This document shows, in pieces, positions 26,426 through 34,708 of a DNA stretch of 64,000 nt. Location: the NCBI GenBank assembly GCA_040880125.1, contig JBBDJB010000003.1, positions 1 to 64,000 of the forward strand, written 5' to 3'. This DNA is from JBBDJB01 sp040880125 (GTDB lineage: Bacteria; Planctomycetota; Planctomycetia; Pirellulales; JBBDJB01). Position numbers and translations under genes: made by a program. The notes under the pieces were generated by a model. The model searched no databases and was not told the DNA's origin. It worked only from the letters and a program-made list of their open reading frames with translations. How positions within the stretch are numbered: the first letter of the stretch is position 1; the number at the start of each line of letters is the position of its first letter.

Positions 26426-27931
26426 ATGAAAGCCACCTTCTGCCAGCGAGTCACTCCGGCGCTGGTGGCCGTCGCTTGTTTTGCAATTGCCACGTTCGCC
26501 GGCGCCGCCAAAGGCTTCGCACAACCGGCCAGCGAAGCCGTCGAAGACCGCCCGCCGAATTTTGTCTTCTTCCTGGCCGACGATCTGGGCTACGGCGAGC
26601 TGGGCTGCTACGGGCAAAAGTGGATTCGCACGCCCAACATCGACGCTATCGCCGCCGAGGGGCTGCGCTTCACGCAGTTCTATGCCGGCAATGCGGTGTG
26701 CGCTCCCTCGCGATGTTGCCTGATGACGGGCAAGCATCCCGGCCACGCGTACATCCGCAACAACGGCAACCCCGAGCACCTGCAGCATCTCGCCGACCAG
26801 TTCGGCTGGGAGTTCCCCGGGCAGTATCCGATTCCCGACGAGGAAGTCACGCTGGCCGAAGTCCTCAAATCCAAAGGCTACGCCACGGCGGCCATCGGCA
26901 AGTGGGGCCTCGGGCACTTCGGCACCACAGGGGACCCGAATCGCCAGGGGTTTGATCTGTTCTACGGCTTCAACTGCCAGGTTCACGCCCACAACCACTA
27001 CCCACGCTTCTTGTGGCGCAACGGCACCAAGGAAACGCTGCCTGGCAACGACCGCACGCTCTCCGGCGAAACGTACTCGCAGGATCAGTTCATCGAAGAG
27101 GCGATCGCCTTCGTCCGCGCCAACCGCGACCGGCCGTTTTTGCTGTACATGCCCTTCACGATTCCACATCTCTCGATCCAGGCGCCCGAGGAGTCGGTGG
27201 CCCAGTACCGCGACCGCATCCCCGAGGAGGACTACGAGCACGGCAATTACCTGAAGCACCCCACGCCCCGCGCCGGATACGCCGCCATGGTTACGCACAT
27301 GGACCGCGGCATTGGGCAGGTCATGGCGCTGCTGAAAGAGCTCGGGCTGGAAGAGAACACGCTGGTGATGTTCTCGTCCGACAACGGTCCGACCTACAGC
27401 CGGCTCGGCGGGGCCGACTCCGCGTTCTTCAATTCCGCCGGTCCACTGCGCGGCCGCAAGGGCAACCTGTACGAGGCCGGGATCCGCGTGCCGCTGGTCG
27501 CCCGCTGGCCCGGCAAGATCGCGCCCGGACGCGTCACCGAACAGGTCGCTGCCTTTTGGGACGTACTGCCCACGTTGGCGGAGTTGGCCGATACTGAGCC
27601 GAGCGACCAGATCGACGGGATCAGCTTTGCCCCCACGCTCTTGGACCGCGGCGATCAGCGCCAGCACGACTATCTCTATTGGGAGTTTCCTGCCTACGGC
27701 GGACAACAGGCGGTGCGCAAAGGCGACTGGAAGGCGGTCCGCCTGGACATGATGCGGCGCAACAATCCCGACCCGCTGAAGATCGAGCTTTACAACCTGG
27801 CTAGCGACGTGGGCGAGTCGCAAGACATCGCCGCCGATCATCCGGAGATGGTCGACCAGATGCGCAACATCATGCGCGAAGCACGCACGCCCAGCGAGCT
27901 GTTTCCGCTTCGTCCGCTCGATCGGCAGTAA
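26426..27931 (+). CDS. secreted formylglycine-dependent sulfatase
   Basis: A 501-residue sulfatase of the arylsulfatase type. A signal peptide covers about residues 1-32. FVFFLADDLGYGELGCYG supplies the paired metal aspartates (Asp52, Asp53). CAPSRCCLMTG is the sulfatase signature, where Cys92 would be converted to formylglycine. GKWGLGH, FTIPHLSIQAP and MFSSDNGPTYS carry further active-site residues. Planctomycetes encode many such enzymes for sulfated polysaccharides. The substrate cannot be named. The upstream Tat-exported deacetylase-like gene is the likely partner. Confidence 0.94.
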   Translation: MKATFCQRVTPALVAVACFAIATFAGAAKGFAQPASEAVEDRPPNFVFFLADDLGYGELGCYGQKWIRTPNIDAIAAEGLRFTQFYAGNAVCAPSRCCLMTGKHPGHAYIRNNGNPEHLQHLADQFGWEFPGQYPIPDEEVTLAEVLKSKGYATAAIGKWGLGHFGTTGDPNRQGFDLFYGFNCQVHAHNHYPRFLWRNGTKETLPGNDRTLSGETYSQDQFIEEAIAFVRANRDRPFLLYMPFTIPHLSIQAPEESVAQYRDRIPEEDYEHGNYLKHPTPRAGYAAMVTHMDRGIGQVMALLKELGLEENTLVMFSSDNGPTYSRLGGADSAFFNSAGPLRGRKGNLYEAGIRVPLVARWPGKIAPGRVTEQVAAFWDVLPTLAELADTEPSDQIDGISFAPTLLDRGDQRQHDYLYWEFPAYGGQQAVRKGDWKAVRLDMMRRNNPDPLKIELYNLASDVGESQDIAADHPEMVDQMRNIMREARTPSELFPLRPLDRQ

Positions 27932-28008
27932 CTTGACGTGCGAGTCGAGAAAGGGGGCTGGCTCGAGGCGCTCAGAGTCCCTTGCCCGTCGATCGGTTCC
28001 TGCCGCAT

Positions 28009-28033
28009 CGTGCCTGTCCCCTTTTTCGACGGC
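28009..28033 (-). repeat. dispersed 25-base motif shared with the mcmA/mcmB element
   Basis: The reverse complement of 28009-28033 is identical over 25 bases to 4243-4267. It includes GTCGAAAAAGGGGACAGGC. The core AAAGGGGACA also forms the termini of the IS4-type element at 62995-63760. Confidence 0.75.
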
Positions 28034-28182
28034 GCCGCGGCATGCTGGAAGCCACGCTCTGTTGCAAATACACCGTGTTATGCTAGGCTTGACCAGAGGT
28101 TATGCGCACGGTGCCGCGATCGGCCGGCGACGGATTTCGGCGCCTTGTTTTTCCACCCGCGCAGCGACGCGCGTCTGCCTGA

Positions 28183-28205
28183 CGCCCGTTCTGGGCGGTT
28201 TTTTT
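28183..28205 (+). terminator. terminator/attenuator-like hairpin before the PIG-L gene
   Basis: CGCCC (28183-28187), loop GTTCT, GGGCG (28193-28197), then seven T's (28199-28205). The start codon of the next gene is only 17 bases on. A second small hairpin GCAG/CTGC precedes it. The stem is short but all GC. It may end leaky upstream transcription or attenuate the glycan operon. Confidence 0.5.
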
Positions 28206-28221
28206 ATCCCGGGAACACTCG

Positions 28222-28899
28222 ATGCAACGCTCAGCGCCGGGCGAGACGGTTCTGGTGATCGCCGCCCATCCGGATGATGAAATCCTCGGCGGCGGCGCCA
28301 CTTTCGCCAAGCGGCTCGGACGCGGCGATGCGGTACACGCCGTCGTCGTCTGCGAGGGCGAAACGGTGCGCTATACCTCCTCGGGCAAGAACGTCGACCA
28401 GCAGTCGCACGCCCAGGCGGCGGCCGACACGATCGGCTTCACCTCCTACCGCTGCATGATGCTGCCGGATCAGCGGCTCGACACGCTTTCGCAGATCGAT
28501 CTGAACCACAAGTTCGAGGCGCTGATCGACGAGATTCGCCCGTCGGTCGTCTATACGCACTTCCCGGGCGACATCAACCGCGACCACCAGATCATTCATG
28601 ACTCGGTCATGGTGGCGACGCGGCCCAGCCGCGACTTTATCCGCGAGGTGTACGGCTTCGAAACGGCCTCCTCGACCGGCCTGTGGACGAAGCATGCGTT
28701 TTTGCCGGACACGTTCGAAGTGATCGACGACACGCTGGAGATCAAGCTCAAGGCAATGGCCTGCTACCTCACCGAAGCCCCCGAGTTTCCGCATCCGCGC
28801 TCGATCGAGTCGCTGCGGCACCGGGCCCATTACTGGGGCAGCATCATTCACCGCGTCGCCGCCGAGCCCTTTATGACGCTACGGAGGATTCTCGATTGA
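28222..28899 (+). CDS. PIG-L/LmbE-family N-acetylglucosamine-type deacetylase
   Basis: A 225-residue zinc-dependent deacetylase. The zinc motif AHPDDE (about 15-20) is complete, and the distal ligand segment THFPGDINRDHQIIHDSV holds the catalytic histidines. Family members remove acetyl groups from GlcNAc-type sugars on lipids, thiols or nucleotide-linked precursors. The stop overlaps the TTG start of the sugar transferase, so the two are translationally coupled. This places the deacetylase in surface glycan or glycolipid assembly. Confidence 0.92.
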   Translation: MQRSAPGETVLVIAAHPDDEILGGGATFAKRLGRGDAVHAVVVCEGETVRYTSSGKNVDQQSHAQAAADTIGFTSYRCMMLPDQRLDTLSQIDLNHKFEALIDEIRPSVVYTHFPGDINRDHQIIHDSVMVATRPSRDFIREVYGFETASSTGLWTKHAFLPDTFEVIDDTLEIKLKAMACYLTEAPEFPHPRSIESLRHRAHYWGSIIHRVAAEPFMTLRRILD

Positions 28900-29624
28900 G
28901 TCGCCCGCGCACGTGTCCCGACTTCCCCTGGCCGGTGCGCACGTACCCTGGCAAGCGGGCGCTGGACGTCGTGCTGGCGACGGCGGCGCTGGTGCTGTTC
29001 TCGCCGGTGATGCTGCTGGCCGCCGCGTCGGTGAAGCTGACCTCCCGCGGCCCGGTCGTCTATCGCGGCCGGCGTGTCGGGCTGTGCGGTCAGGCGTTCG
29101 ATCAGTTCAAGTTCCGCTCGATGTACATCGGCACCGGCGGTACCGGCTTCACTAAATCGGCCGACGACCGGATCACACCAGTCGGCCGCGTCATTCGGCT
29201 CTTGAAGATCGACGAGCTGCCGCAGCTCTTCAACGTGCTGCGCGGAGAAATGTCCCTCGTGGGGCCGCGGCCCGAGGACGCCTCTCTCGTCGACGAGCAG
29301 TACGACGGCGAGCAGTTGCGGGTGCTGTCGGCCCGACCGGGGCTGACGTGCATCGTCGAGGTCCGCTGGTTTCCGGATTTCTCATACTACCTTCCGCCGG
29401 AAGTCGATCCGGACGAGCACTATCGCCGGCACCTGCTGCCGCAACGGTTGCGCGACGATTTAGAATACGTCGATCGCATGTCGCTGTGGTTGGATCTTAA
29501 GCTGATCGTGCAGACGATCTATTGCATCGGTATCAAAGGGTGGTGGATCGTTCTGCGGCACAAGCTCGCTGCACGGCGAGACGCCGCCTCGCACTGCGAC
29601 GCCCCCACTCGACCCCGCGTTTGA
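28896..29624 (+). CDS. undecaprenyl-phosphate sugar-phosphotransferase (bacterial sugar transferase)
   Basis: A 242-residue initiating glycosyltransferase of the WcaJ/PglC superfamily core. The N-terminal re-entrant or membrane helix RALDVVLATAALVLFSPVML is followed by FDQFKFRSMYIG, LLKIDELPQLFNVLRGEMSL and VGPRPE, the standard catalytic blocks. It transfers a sugar-1-phosphate to the lipid carrier at the inner membrane to start a glycan chain. TTG 28896 is strongly supported as the start: GGAGG (28883-28887) is eight bases upstream and it overlaps the deacetylase stop. The long polytopic N-terminal domain of WbaP-type enzymes is absent. Confidence 0.94.
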   Translation: MSRPRTCPDFPWPVRTYPGKRALDVVLATAALVLFSPVMLLAAASVKLTSRGPVVYRGRRVGLCGQAFDQFKFRSMYIGTGGTGFTKSADDRITPVGRVIRLLKIDELPQLFNVLRGEMSLVGPRPEDASLVDEQYDGEQLRVLSARPGLTCIVEVRWFPDFSYYLPPEVDPDEHYRRHLLPQRLRDDLEYVDRMSLWLDLKLIVQTIYCIGIKGWWIVLRHKLAARRDAASHCDAPTRPRV

Positions 29625-29630
29625 CTGGTC

Positions 29631-30383
29631 GTGACTACCGTGATTGTGACCATCCACCAACCGAGCTATTTGCCCTGGGCACCATTCCTGGAGAAGGGGC
29701 TGCGCAGCGACGTCTACGTGCTGCTGGACGACGTCCAGTTCGAGAAGAACAGCGAGCAGAACCGCAATCGCATCAAAACCGCACAAGGCGAAACGTGGCT
29801 GACCGTGCCGGTCGCACTCGCGGGGCACACGCTGATTCCCGAGGTGAACATTGCCGCGGGGCAAGCGACTTGGGCCCGCAAGCACCGCCGCGCGATCGAG
29901 GACAATTACCGGAAGGCCCCGCACTTCGAAGCGGTCGCTCCGCCGCTGTTCGAGCTGCTCGAGCGCGACTGGCAGCGCCTGTTCGACTTGAACTTGGCGA
30001 TCGACGAGCTGTTCTTCGGCTGGGCCGGCATGCAGGGCCGCGTGGTGGGCTCCAGCGAACTGGCCGTCGAGGGCAGCAACTGGCAGCGGATACTGAACCT
30101 GTGCACCAAGCTGGGGGCGACCACGTATCTGTCCGGTGCGGCGGGCTTCGACTATCTCGACCTCGCGGCCTTTCGCCAGGCCGGCGTCGAGGTGCAATTC
30201 CAACAGTACCGTCACGACGAGTATCCGCAGCTTTTTCCTAAGGCCGGCTTCGTGCCGCGGCTTTCGGCACTCGACCTGTTCATGAATGTCGGCACCGGGG
30301 AGCCCGCCCGGCAGGCGATGGTCGACCGCGGCGGCTGGCTCACCGCCGATCAGTTGTCCGCGCAGCGAGCGACGGAGGAGTGA
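29631..30383 (+). CDS. WbqC-family protein
   Basis: A 250-residue protein starting at GTG 29631. The family signature HQPSYLPW (about residues 8-15) is followed by GLRSDVYVLLDDVQFEKNSE and NRNRIKTAQGETWLTVPV. WbqC-like proteins occur in O-antigen and capsule clusters and are probably involved in amino-sugar or acyl modification. The exact reaction is not established. It starts six bases after the sugar transferase stop, so it is the third gene of the same operon. Confidence 0.9.
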   Translation: MTTVIVTIHQPSYLPWAPFLEKGLRSDVYVLLDDVQFEKNSEQNRNRIKTAQGETWLTVPVALAGHTLIPEVNIAAGQATWARKHRRAIEDNYRKAPHFEAVAPPLFELLERDWQRLFDLNLAIDELFFGWAGMQGRVVGSSELAVEGSNWQRILNLCTKLGATTYLSGAAGFDYLDLAAFRQAGVEVQFQQYRHDEYPQLFPKAGFVPRLSALDLFMNVGTGEPARQAMVDRGGWLTADQLSAQRATEE

Positions 30384-30392
30384 CGATTTGGT

Positions 30393-30416
30393 GGCACAGA
30401 CATTCCGGTCTGTGCT
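30393..30416 (+). repeat. palindrome A copy 6 (TTCC orientation)
   Basis: Arms GGCACAGACA and GGTCTGTGCT flank TTCC. It lies 10 bases after the wbqC-like stop. Two palindrome B hairpins follow (30440 and 30581). Confidence 0.88.
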
Positions 30417-30439
30417 TCTCCACGGCGGACCCTACCAAA

Positions 30440-30464
30440 CTCCTCTCCCCTCCGGGGAGAGGAG
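30440..30464 (+). repeat. palindrome B copy
   Basis: CTCCTCTCCCC, loop TCC, GGGGAGAGGAG: an 11-bp perfect stem. Confidence 0.85.
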
Positions 30465-30580
30465 GTACAAAATCAATCGCACCTATTGTGTCACGCTGGC
30501 AACTTCGTACAGGCGCTGACTGACGCGCACCTGAAGACAGCCGCTATCTAAAGAACAACACTTGCCATTCTTACAAAGGC

Positions 30581-30603
30581 CCCTCTCCCCGGAGGGGAGA
30601 GGG
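30581..30603 (+). repeat. palindrome B copy
   Basis: CCCTCTCCCC, loop GGA, GGGGAGAGGG: a 10-bp perfect stem. It lies between the convergent wbqC-like and aminotransferase genes. Confidence 0.85.
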
Positions 30604-30674
30604 AGCCGTCTGAAACAGCGCAGGAGACACGATTCACTACTTGATGCGCCAAATTACGGTACGCACAGCGGACC

Positions 30675-31871
30675 CTACGTGCCCCGATTCTCCTGGGCGA
30701 TCCGCCGAACCGTCGCGGCCACGCGCTGCACCTGCTCCTGCGCCATCCGCGGATAGATCGGCAGCGAGATCAGCCGATCGAACGCCTCGCGGGCGACCGG
30801 AAAATCGTCCAGCTGGTAGCCATACGTCTCGCGGTAATACTGGTGCATGTGCAGCGGCATCCAGTGCACGCTGGTGGTGATGCCCGCGGCGCTCATCTGC
30901 CGAATGAATTCGCCGCGGTCGATCGATAGCCGCTCCAGACGAAGCTGGATCGGGTACAAGTGCCAGGCGTGCGTAATGTCGGCCGCGGCCGGCGGCGGCA
31001 GTTCCACCGCGTCGATTTCAACCAAAGCCTCATCGTACCACCGGGCGCAGCGCTGCCGCGCTTCGCGAAACTCTTCCGCCTTGCGCAACTGGTGCAACCC
31101 CAGCGCGGCGGCAATGTCCGTCATGTTGTATTTGTAACCGGGCCGCAGGATCTCGTAGTACCAGTTGCCCTCGGCCGTAAACCGTCGCCAAGCGTCCTTG
31201 CTGATGCCGTGCAGGCTCATGATCCGCGCCCGATCGGCCAGGTCGGCATCATCGGTCGTAAGCATTCCGCCTTCGCCAGTGGTGATCGTCTTGTTGGCGT
31301 AAAACGAAAAACAGGTAGCGTCCCCGATCGAGCCGATCGTGCGATCGCCATACCGGGCCGGCAGGGCATGTGCCGCGTCTTCGATCACTTTGAGACCGTG
31401 ACGCTCGGCCAGGTCGAGGATCGGGCCCATCTCGCACGGCCGGCCGCCGTAGTGAACCGGCATGATCGCCCGGGTGCGCGCGGTGACCGCCCGGGCGGCC
31501 GCCTCCGGATTAATGTTCAGCGTGCGGGGCAGACAGTCGACCAGCACCGGCTTGGCGCCCAGGTAGATCACCACCTCGGCCGTGGCGGCGAAGGTCATCG
31601 TCGGCACCAGCACCTCGTCGCCCGGCTGGATGCCCACCGCGTCGAGCGCCAGGTGCAAGGCGGCGGTGGCCGAGTTGACCGCCACGGCGTGCCGGGCGCC
31701 GACCAGTTCCGCGAAGTCCTGCTCGAACTGCCGGGTGCGAGGGCCGGTCGTCAGCCAGCCGGACCGCAAGGTCTCGACGACCTCGCGGATTTCGTCCTCA
31801 CCAACCTCGGGCAAAAAGAAGGGAATCGGCGGATCAATCACGGCGGATGCTCTTGCTGATGATTGGCTCAA
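30675..31871 (-). CDS. DegT/DnrJ/EryC1/StrS-family sugar aminotransferase
   Basis: A 398-residue PLP enzyme. IEDAAHALPARYGD carries the Asp that contacts the pyridine nitrogen (about 165), and FYANKTITTGEGGM holds the Schiff-base lysine (Lys194). GWLTTGPRTRQFE near the N-terminus and GYKYNMTDIAAALG are further family marks. These enzymes convert 4- or 3-keto nucleotide sugars to amino sugars for lipopolysaccharide or capsule. It converges with the PIG-L/sugar transferase/WbqC operon, so a shared amino-sugar glycan pathway is likely. The exact sugar is unknown. Confidence 0.94.
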   Translation of the reverse strand: MSQSSARASAVIDPPIPFFLPEVGEDEIREVVETLRSGWLTTGPRTRQFEQDFAELVGARHAVAVNSATAALHLALDAVGIQPGDEVLVPTMTFAATAEVVIYLGAKPVLVDCLPRTLNINPEAAARAVTARTRAIMPVHYGGRPCEMGPILDLAERHGLKVIEDAAHALPARYGDRTIGSIGDATCFSFYANKTITTGEGGMLTTDDADLADRARIMSLHGISKDAWRRFTAEGNWYYEILRPGYKYNMTDIAAALGLHQLRKAEEFREARQRCARWYDEALVEIDAVELPPPAAADITHAWHLYPIQLRLERLSIDRGEFIRQMSAAGITTSVHWMPLHMHQYYRETYGYQLDDFPVAREAFDRLISLPIYPRMAQEQVQRVAATVRRIAQENRGT

Positions 31872-32180
31872 AAAAGCGATGTGCGGCTACCGCTGCGGAG
31901 ATCGGTCATCGCTGCGGGTGGTGGACCTTGCTTCGCGGATACTGCTGTATTATGCCTCGCGGCAGCCGTAGCGGCTCCGGCCTGTAGCGTTTCGCACAAC
32001 TGCCGGCGCGCCAGGGGCGGCCGGCCAGCGGAGCCGATCATCGGCCTCTGGCACGACTTACGCACCACCACGGATCTGGGTTTCCTCGCCATTTCACTAG
32101 CCATCATCGGGGAATTCTGGAATAATGAGAACTAGCTTAGGCCCTCTCAGCAAGCCCCTTTCGGGGACGGAGCAATCGCC
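31872..32180. other. 309-base spacer between the aminotransferase and DUF1559 genes
   Basis: A divergent spacer that must hold promoters for both flanking genes. A small CCCC-TTT-GGGG hairpin lies at about 32156-32167, just ahead of the DUF1559 ribosome site. No gene is seen. Confidence 0.5.
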
Positions 32181-33266
32181 ATGAAGACTCGCAAGCGTCG
32201 CGGATTCACCCTGGTCGAGCTGCTGGTGGTCATTACGATCATCGGCATGTTGATGGCACTGTTGCTGCCGGCGATCAATGCGGCACGTGATGCGGCGCGC
32301 CGAACAGAGTGTTTGAACAACGTAGGCGAAATTGGCAAGGCCCTGATGTCGAATGAAAACTCCAAAGGGAAGTTCGTGGGCTACGTGAATCGTATGCTCG
32401 GAACGCTCCCTACGGCCAATCCCGTCCTTCCTGCGAGCTGGGCGGTTATGATCCTGCCGGAACTGGGGCGAAACGACATCTATCGGGCATGGCAAAGCAC
32501 TGGGGGCCCTGTGGGACTGGATCCGCAGTTAGGCATGTATATTTGCCCCAGTGACCAGCCGCCACGAGAAGGGCATCCGGCCCTTTCGTACGCGGTCAAC
32601 TGCGGGCTGCCTGATGGTTACCTCGGCCCGCCCCCGTCTGGCGGCCCCGCTGACTTCCGCGACAATGGCGTGTTCCATGAGAATCTGACGTATCACCCGT
32701 CCGATCCCCGTTCCGGATACGCAACCAAAACCGATGTTTCGCTGAGCTTCATTTCGCAAAACGACGGAACTGCCACGACGCTTCTGGTGGGCGAAAACCT
32801 CGGCAGCACCGAATGGCCGGGAAAGTTGATGCCGCATTGGAAGTTCAATGTACCGACAGCAGGACAGAATCTCGGTGAGTTGCAGGGGGGGCTGGTCTGG
32901 CTGGCGGAGGATGTGACGAATGCCTCTATGTCCGTAGCAAATTTTCCGCAGGTTCGGGTGAACGGTTACGCATCCGGCGCACAGGTGTTGGTGGATTCGA
33001 CGCTGGCTGCCGCACTGGGACGCGACCGGGTGGGTAACCCTCGAAATGAACCCGGCTTCACGTTTGCCCGCCCTTCGAGCAACCATGCCGGTGGGGCGAA
33101 TGTCTTTTTCGCCGGCGGAAACGGCACATTTCTGACCGATCAAGTCGACTATAGGGTCTACTGCCTCATTTGCACCCCCAATGGCAGTGGAGCTCGTATT
33201 CCTGCGACGGGTGACCAGGTATTGTTTCAGAGCAGCATCCTCAGCGAAAACGACTTGAACCCCTGA
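32181..33266 (+). CDS. DUF1559 pilin-like protein, C-terminal DG motif altered
   Basis: A 361-residue protein. The prepilin leader MKTRKRRGFTLVELLVVITI has the Gly/Phe cleavage site and Glu+5, followed by a long hydrophobic helix. The globular region carries typical DUF1559 landmarks (NAARDAARRTECLNN, PSSNHAGGANVFFAGGNG). The conserved H-x9-DG block reads HAGGANVFFAGG, so Asp is replaced by Gly. DUF1559 proteins are a hallmark expansion in planctomycetes and are thought to be pseudopilins of a type II-like system. A second copy follows at 33501. Confidence 0.92.
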   Translation: MKTRKRRGFTLVELLVVITIIGMLMALLLPAINAARDAARRTECLNNVGEIGKALMSNENSKGKFVGYVNRMLGTLPTANPVLPASWAVMILPELGRNDIYRAWQSTGGPVGLDPQLGMYICPSDQPPREGHPALSYAVNCGLPDGYLGPPPSGGPADFRDNGVFHENLTYHPSDPRSGYATKTDVSLSFISQNDGTATTLLVGENLGSTEWPGKLMPHWKFNVPTAGQNLGELQGGLVWLAEDVTNASMSVANFPQVRVNGYASGAQVLVDSTLAAALGRDRVGNPRNEPGFTFARPSSNHAGGANVFFAGGNGTFLTDQVDYRVYCLICTPNGSGARIPATGDQVLFQSSILSENDLNP

Positions 33267-33500
33267 TTCTCGCTCACTTCTCCTCGCTACGCATCTTCGC
33301 CTTCCGCCGCTGACGGCAGGCCTGGCCAACTTCCCTTCGCGCACCAGCGCCGGTTCATCTCGCAATCATCCAGTTCGGCGCTGGCGATTGGCTGCGATGC
33401 TCCGCATAAAAATTGTTGGCATTGCGCGCCGCGGTGTGGCACAATCCGCCCGGTGGATTCTCTTCTCTGACGTCTCGTTTTCGGCATGGAGGTCAGATCC

Positions 33501-34544
33501 ATGGCGGGTGTATCGAAGCGGCGTGCCTTTACCCTGGTCGAAGTCGTGGTCGTGATTGTCATTCTGGCCATGCTGATGGCTATCCTGCTGCCGGCCATCA
33601 GTTCCGCACGAGAGGCGGCGCGCCGCAACACGTGCATTCAGAACCAGCACGAAGTCGGCGCCGCGCTGCTCTCGTACGAACGCCGCAAGGGGCGCTTTCC
33701 CGGCTATATCAATCGGGTGCGAACGAAGCGCGTCGGCTGGGTGGTGACAATCCTGCCCGAGCTCGGCCGCGGCGACATCTACGAGCACATCGCGTCAAGC
33801 GACCTACTAACCTCGCGGCCGATGACCATTCTGGTGTGCCCCAGCGACCCGCCGACCAATCCAAGCGCGGCGAACCTCAGCTATGCGGTCAATTGCGGAC
33901 TGCCGGATGGGCTGATCGATGAAGCCGCCGGCCACGTGGCAAACGCGATGATGCCCGCCGATTGGTCGGCCAACGGCGTCTTTCATGATCACTACACCGA
34001 GGGGACGGCCAAGTCGCACGTCGACATCGGTTTCGTTTCCTCGCACGACGGCACGGGCACGACGCTTTTGCTAGGCGAGAATGTGGCTGCCGACAATTGG
34101 CTGGGCGCCGACTGGATGTACGGCCGCAACGTGGCGAACGCAGGCGAGAATCAGGGCGAGTTTCTCGGCGGTCTCTTGTGGTGCTGTCTCGCGCCCGAGC
34201 AAGTTCCGCCGCAGTCGCGGATCAACGGCCTGACCGCGCCGGGCGCGGACCTGGAATCTTCGCTGCGGCAGACACAGCTCGCCCACCGGGCCGATCCGGC
34301 GACTCACCCGCCGGCCCGCAGCTTCGCTCGGCCTTCCAGCCGGCATCCCGGTGGAGCGGCCGTCACGTTCGTCGATGGTCACGTGGCTTTCATGAGCGAA
34401 GAGACCGACTACCAGGTTTACGCGCTGGTGTGCACACCGCACGGTGCCGGCGTACGACAACCCGGCGTTCCGCCTGGCTCGTCGGCTCATCCAATCGACG
34501 TAGCGTACTACGCGCCGCTCAATGAGGCCGCGCTGCCGGATTAG
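33501..34544 (+). CDS. DUF1559 pilin-like protein
   Basis: A 347-residue protein. The leader MAGVSKRRAFTLVEVVVVIV has an Ala/Phe cleavage site instead of the usual Gly/Phe, and Glu+5 is present. The C-terminal HPGGAAVTFVDGH keeps the canonical H-x9-DG motif. ATG 33501 is set by GGAGG (33488-33492) eight bases upstream, and ATG 33486 lies on that ribosome site. It parallels the gene at 32181 along its length (RDAARRTECLNN against REAARRNTCIQN), so the pair is probably a tandem duplication that has diverged. Confidence 0.92.
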   Translation: MAGVSKRRAFTLVEVVVVIVILAMLMAILLPAISSAREAARRNTCIQNQHEVGAALLSYERRKGRFPGYINRVRTKRVGWVVTILPELGRGDIYEHIASSDLLTSRPMTILVCPSDPPTNPSAANLSYAVNCGLPDGLIDEAAGHVANAMMPADWSANGVFHDHYTEGTAKSHVDIGFVSSHDGTGTTLLLGENVAADNWLGADWMYGRNVANAGENQGEFLGGLLWCCLAPEQVPPQSRINGLTAPGADLESSLRQTQLAHRADPATHPPARSFARPSSRHPGGAAVTFVDGHVAFMSEETDYQVYALVCTPHGAGVRQPGVPPGSSAHPIDVAYYAPLNEAALPD

Positions 34545-34570
34545 GGCCGGCGGAGCGCTGGGTACTACTG

Positions 34571-34625
34571 CCTCTCCCCGGAGGGGAGTGGAGTTTGAAG
34601 AAGCACAGTCAGGAATGTCTGTGCC
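34571..34625 (-). repeat. composite B-A repeat (reverse polarity)
   Basis: Palindrome B occupies 34571-34591 (CCTCTCCCC, GGA, GGGGAG with one mismatch). Palindrome A occupies 34602-34625 in GGAA orientation (left arm AGCACAGTCA, right arm TGTCTGTGCC). The order is the mirror image of the A-B order at 21932-21999. It lies between convergent genes. Confidence 0.85.
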
Positions 34626-34708
34626 ACCAAACGAACAGCTCCCGACGGTGCGCTCAGCGAGGCGCCACTTCAAAAACGGGAATGCGTGTGCCTCCGCGGG
34701 AGCTTCGC

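Noticed and set aside
26372..27841. 489-codon open frame antisense to the sulfatase
   Set aside because: The sense frame has complete sulfatase motifs. The antisense frame has only generic GC-rich composition and no domain, so it is a shadow.
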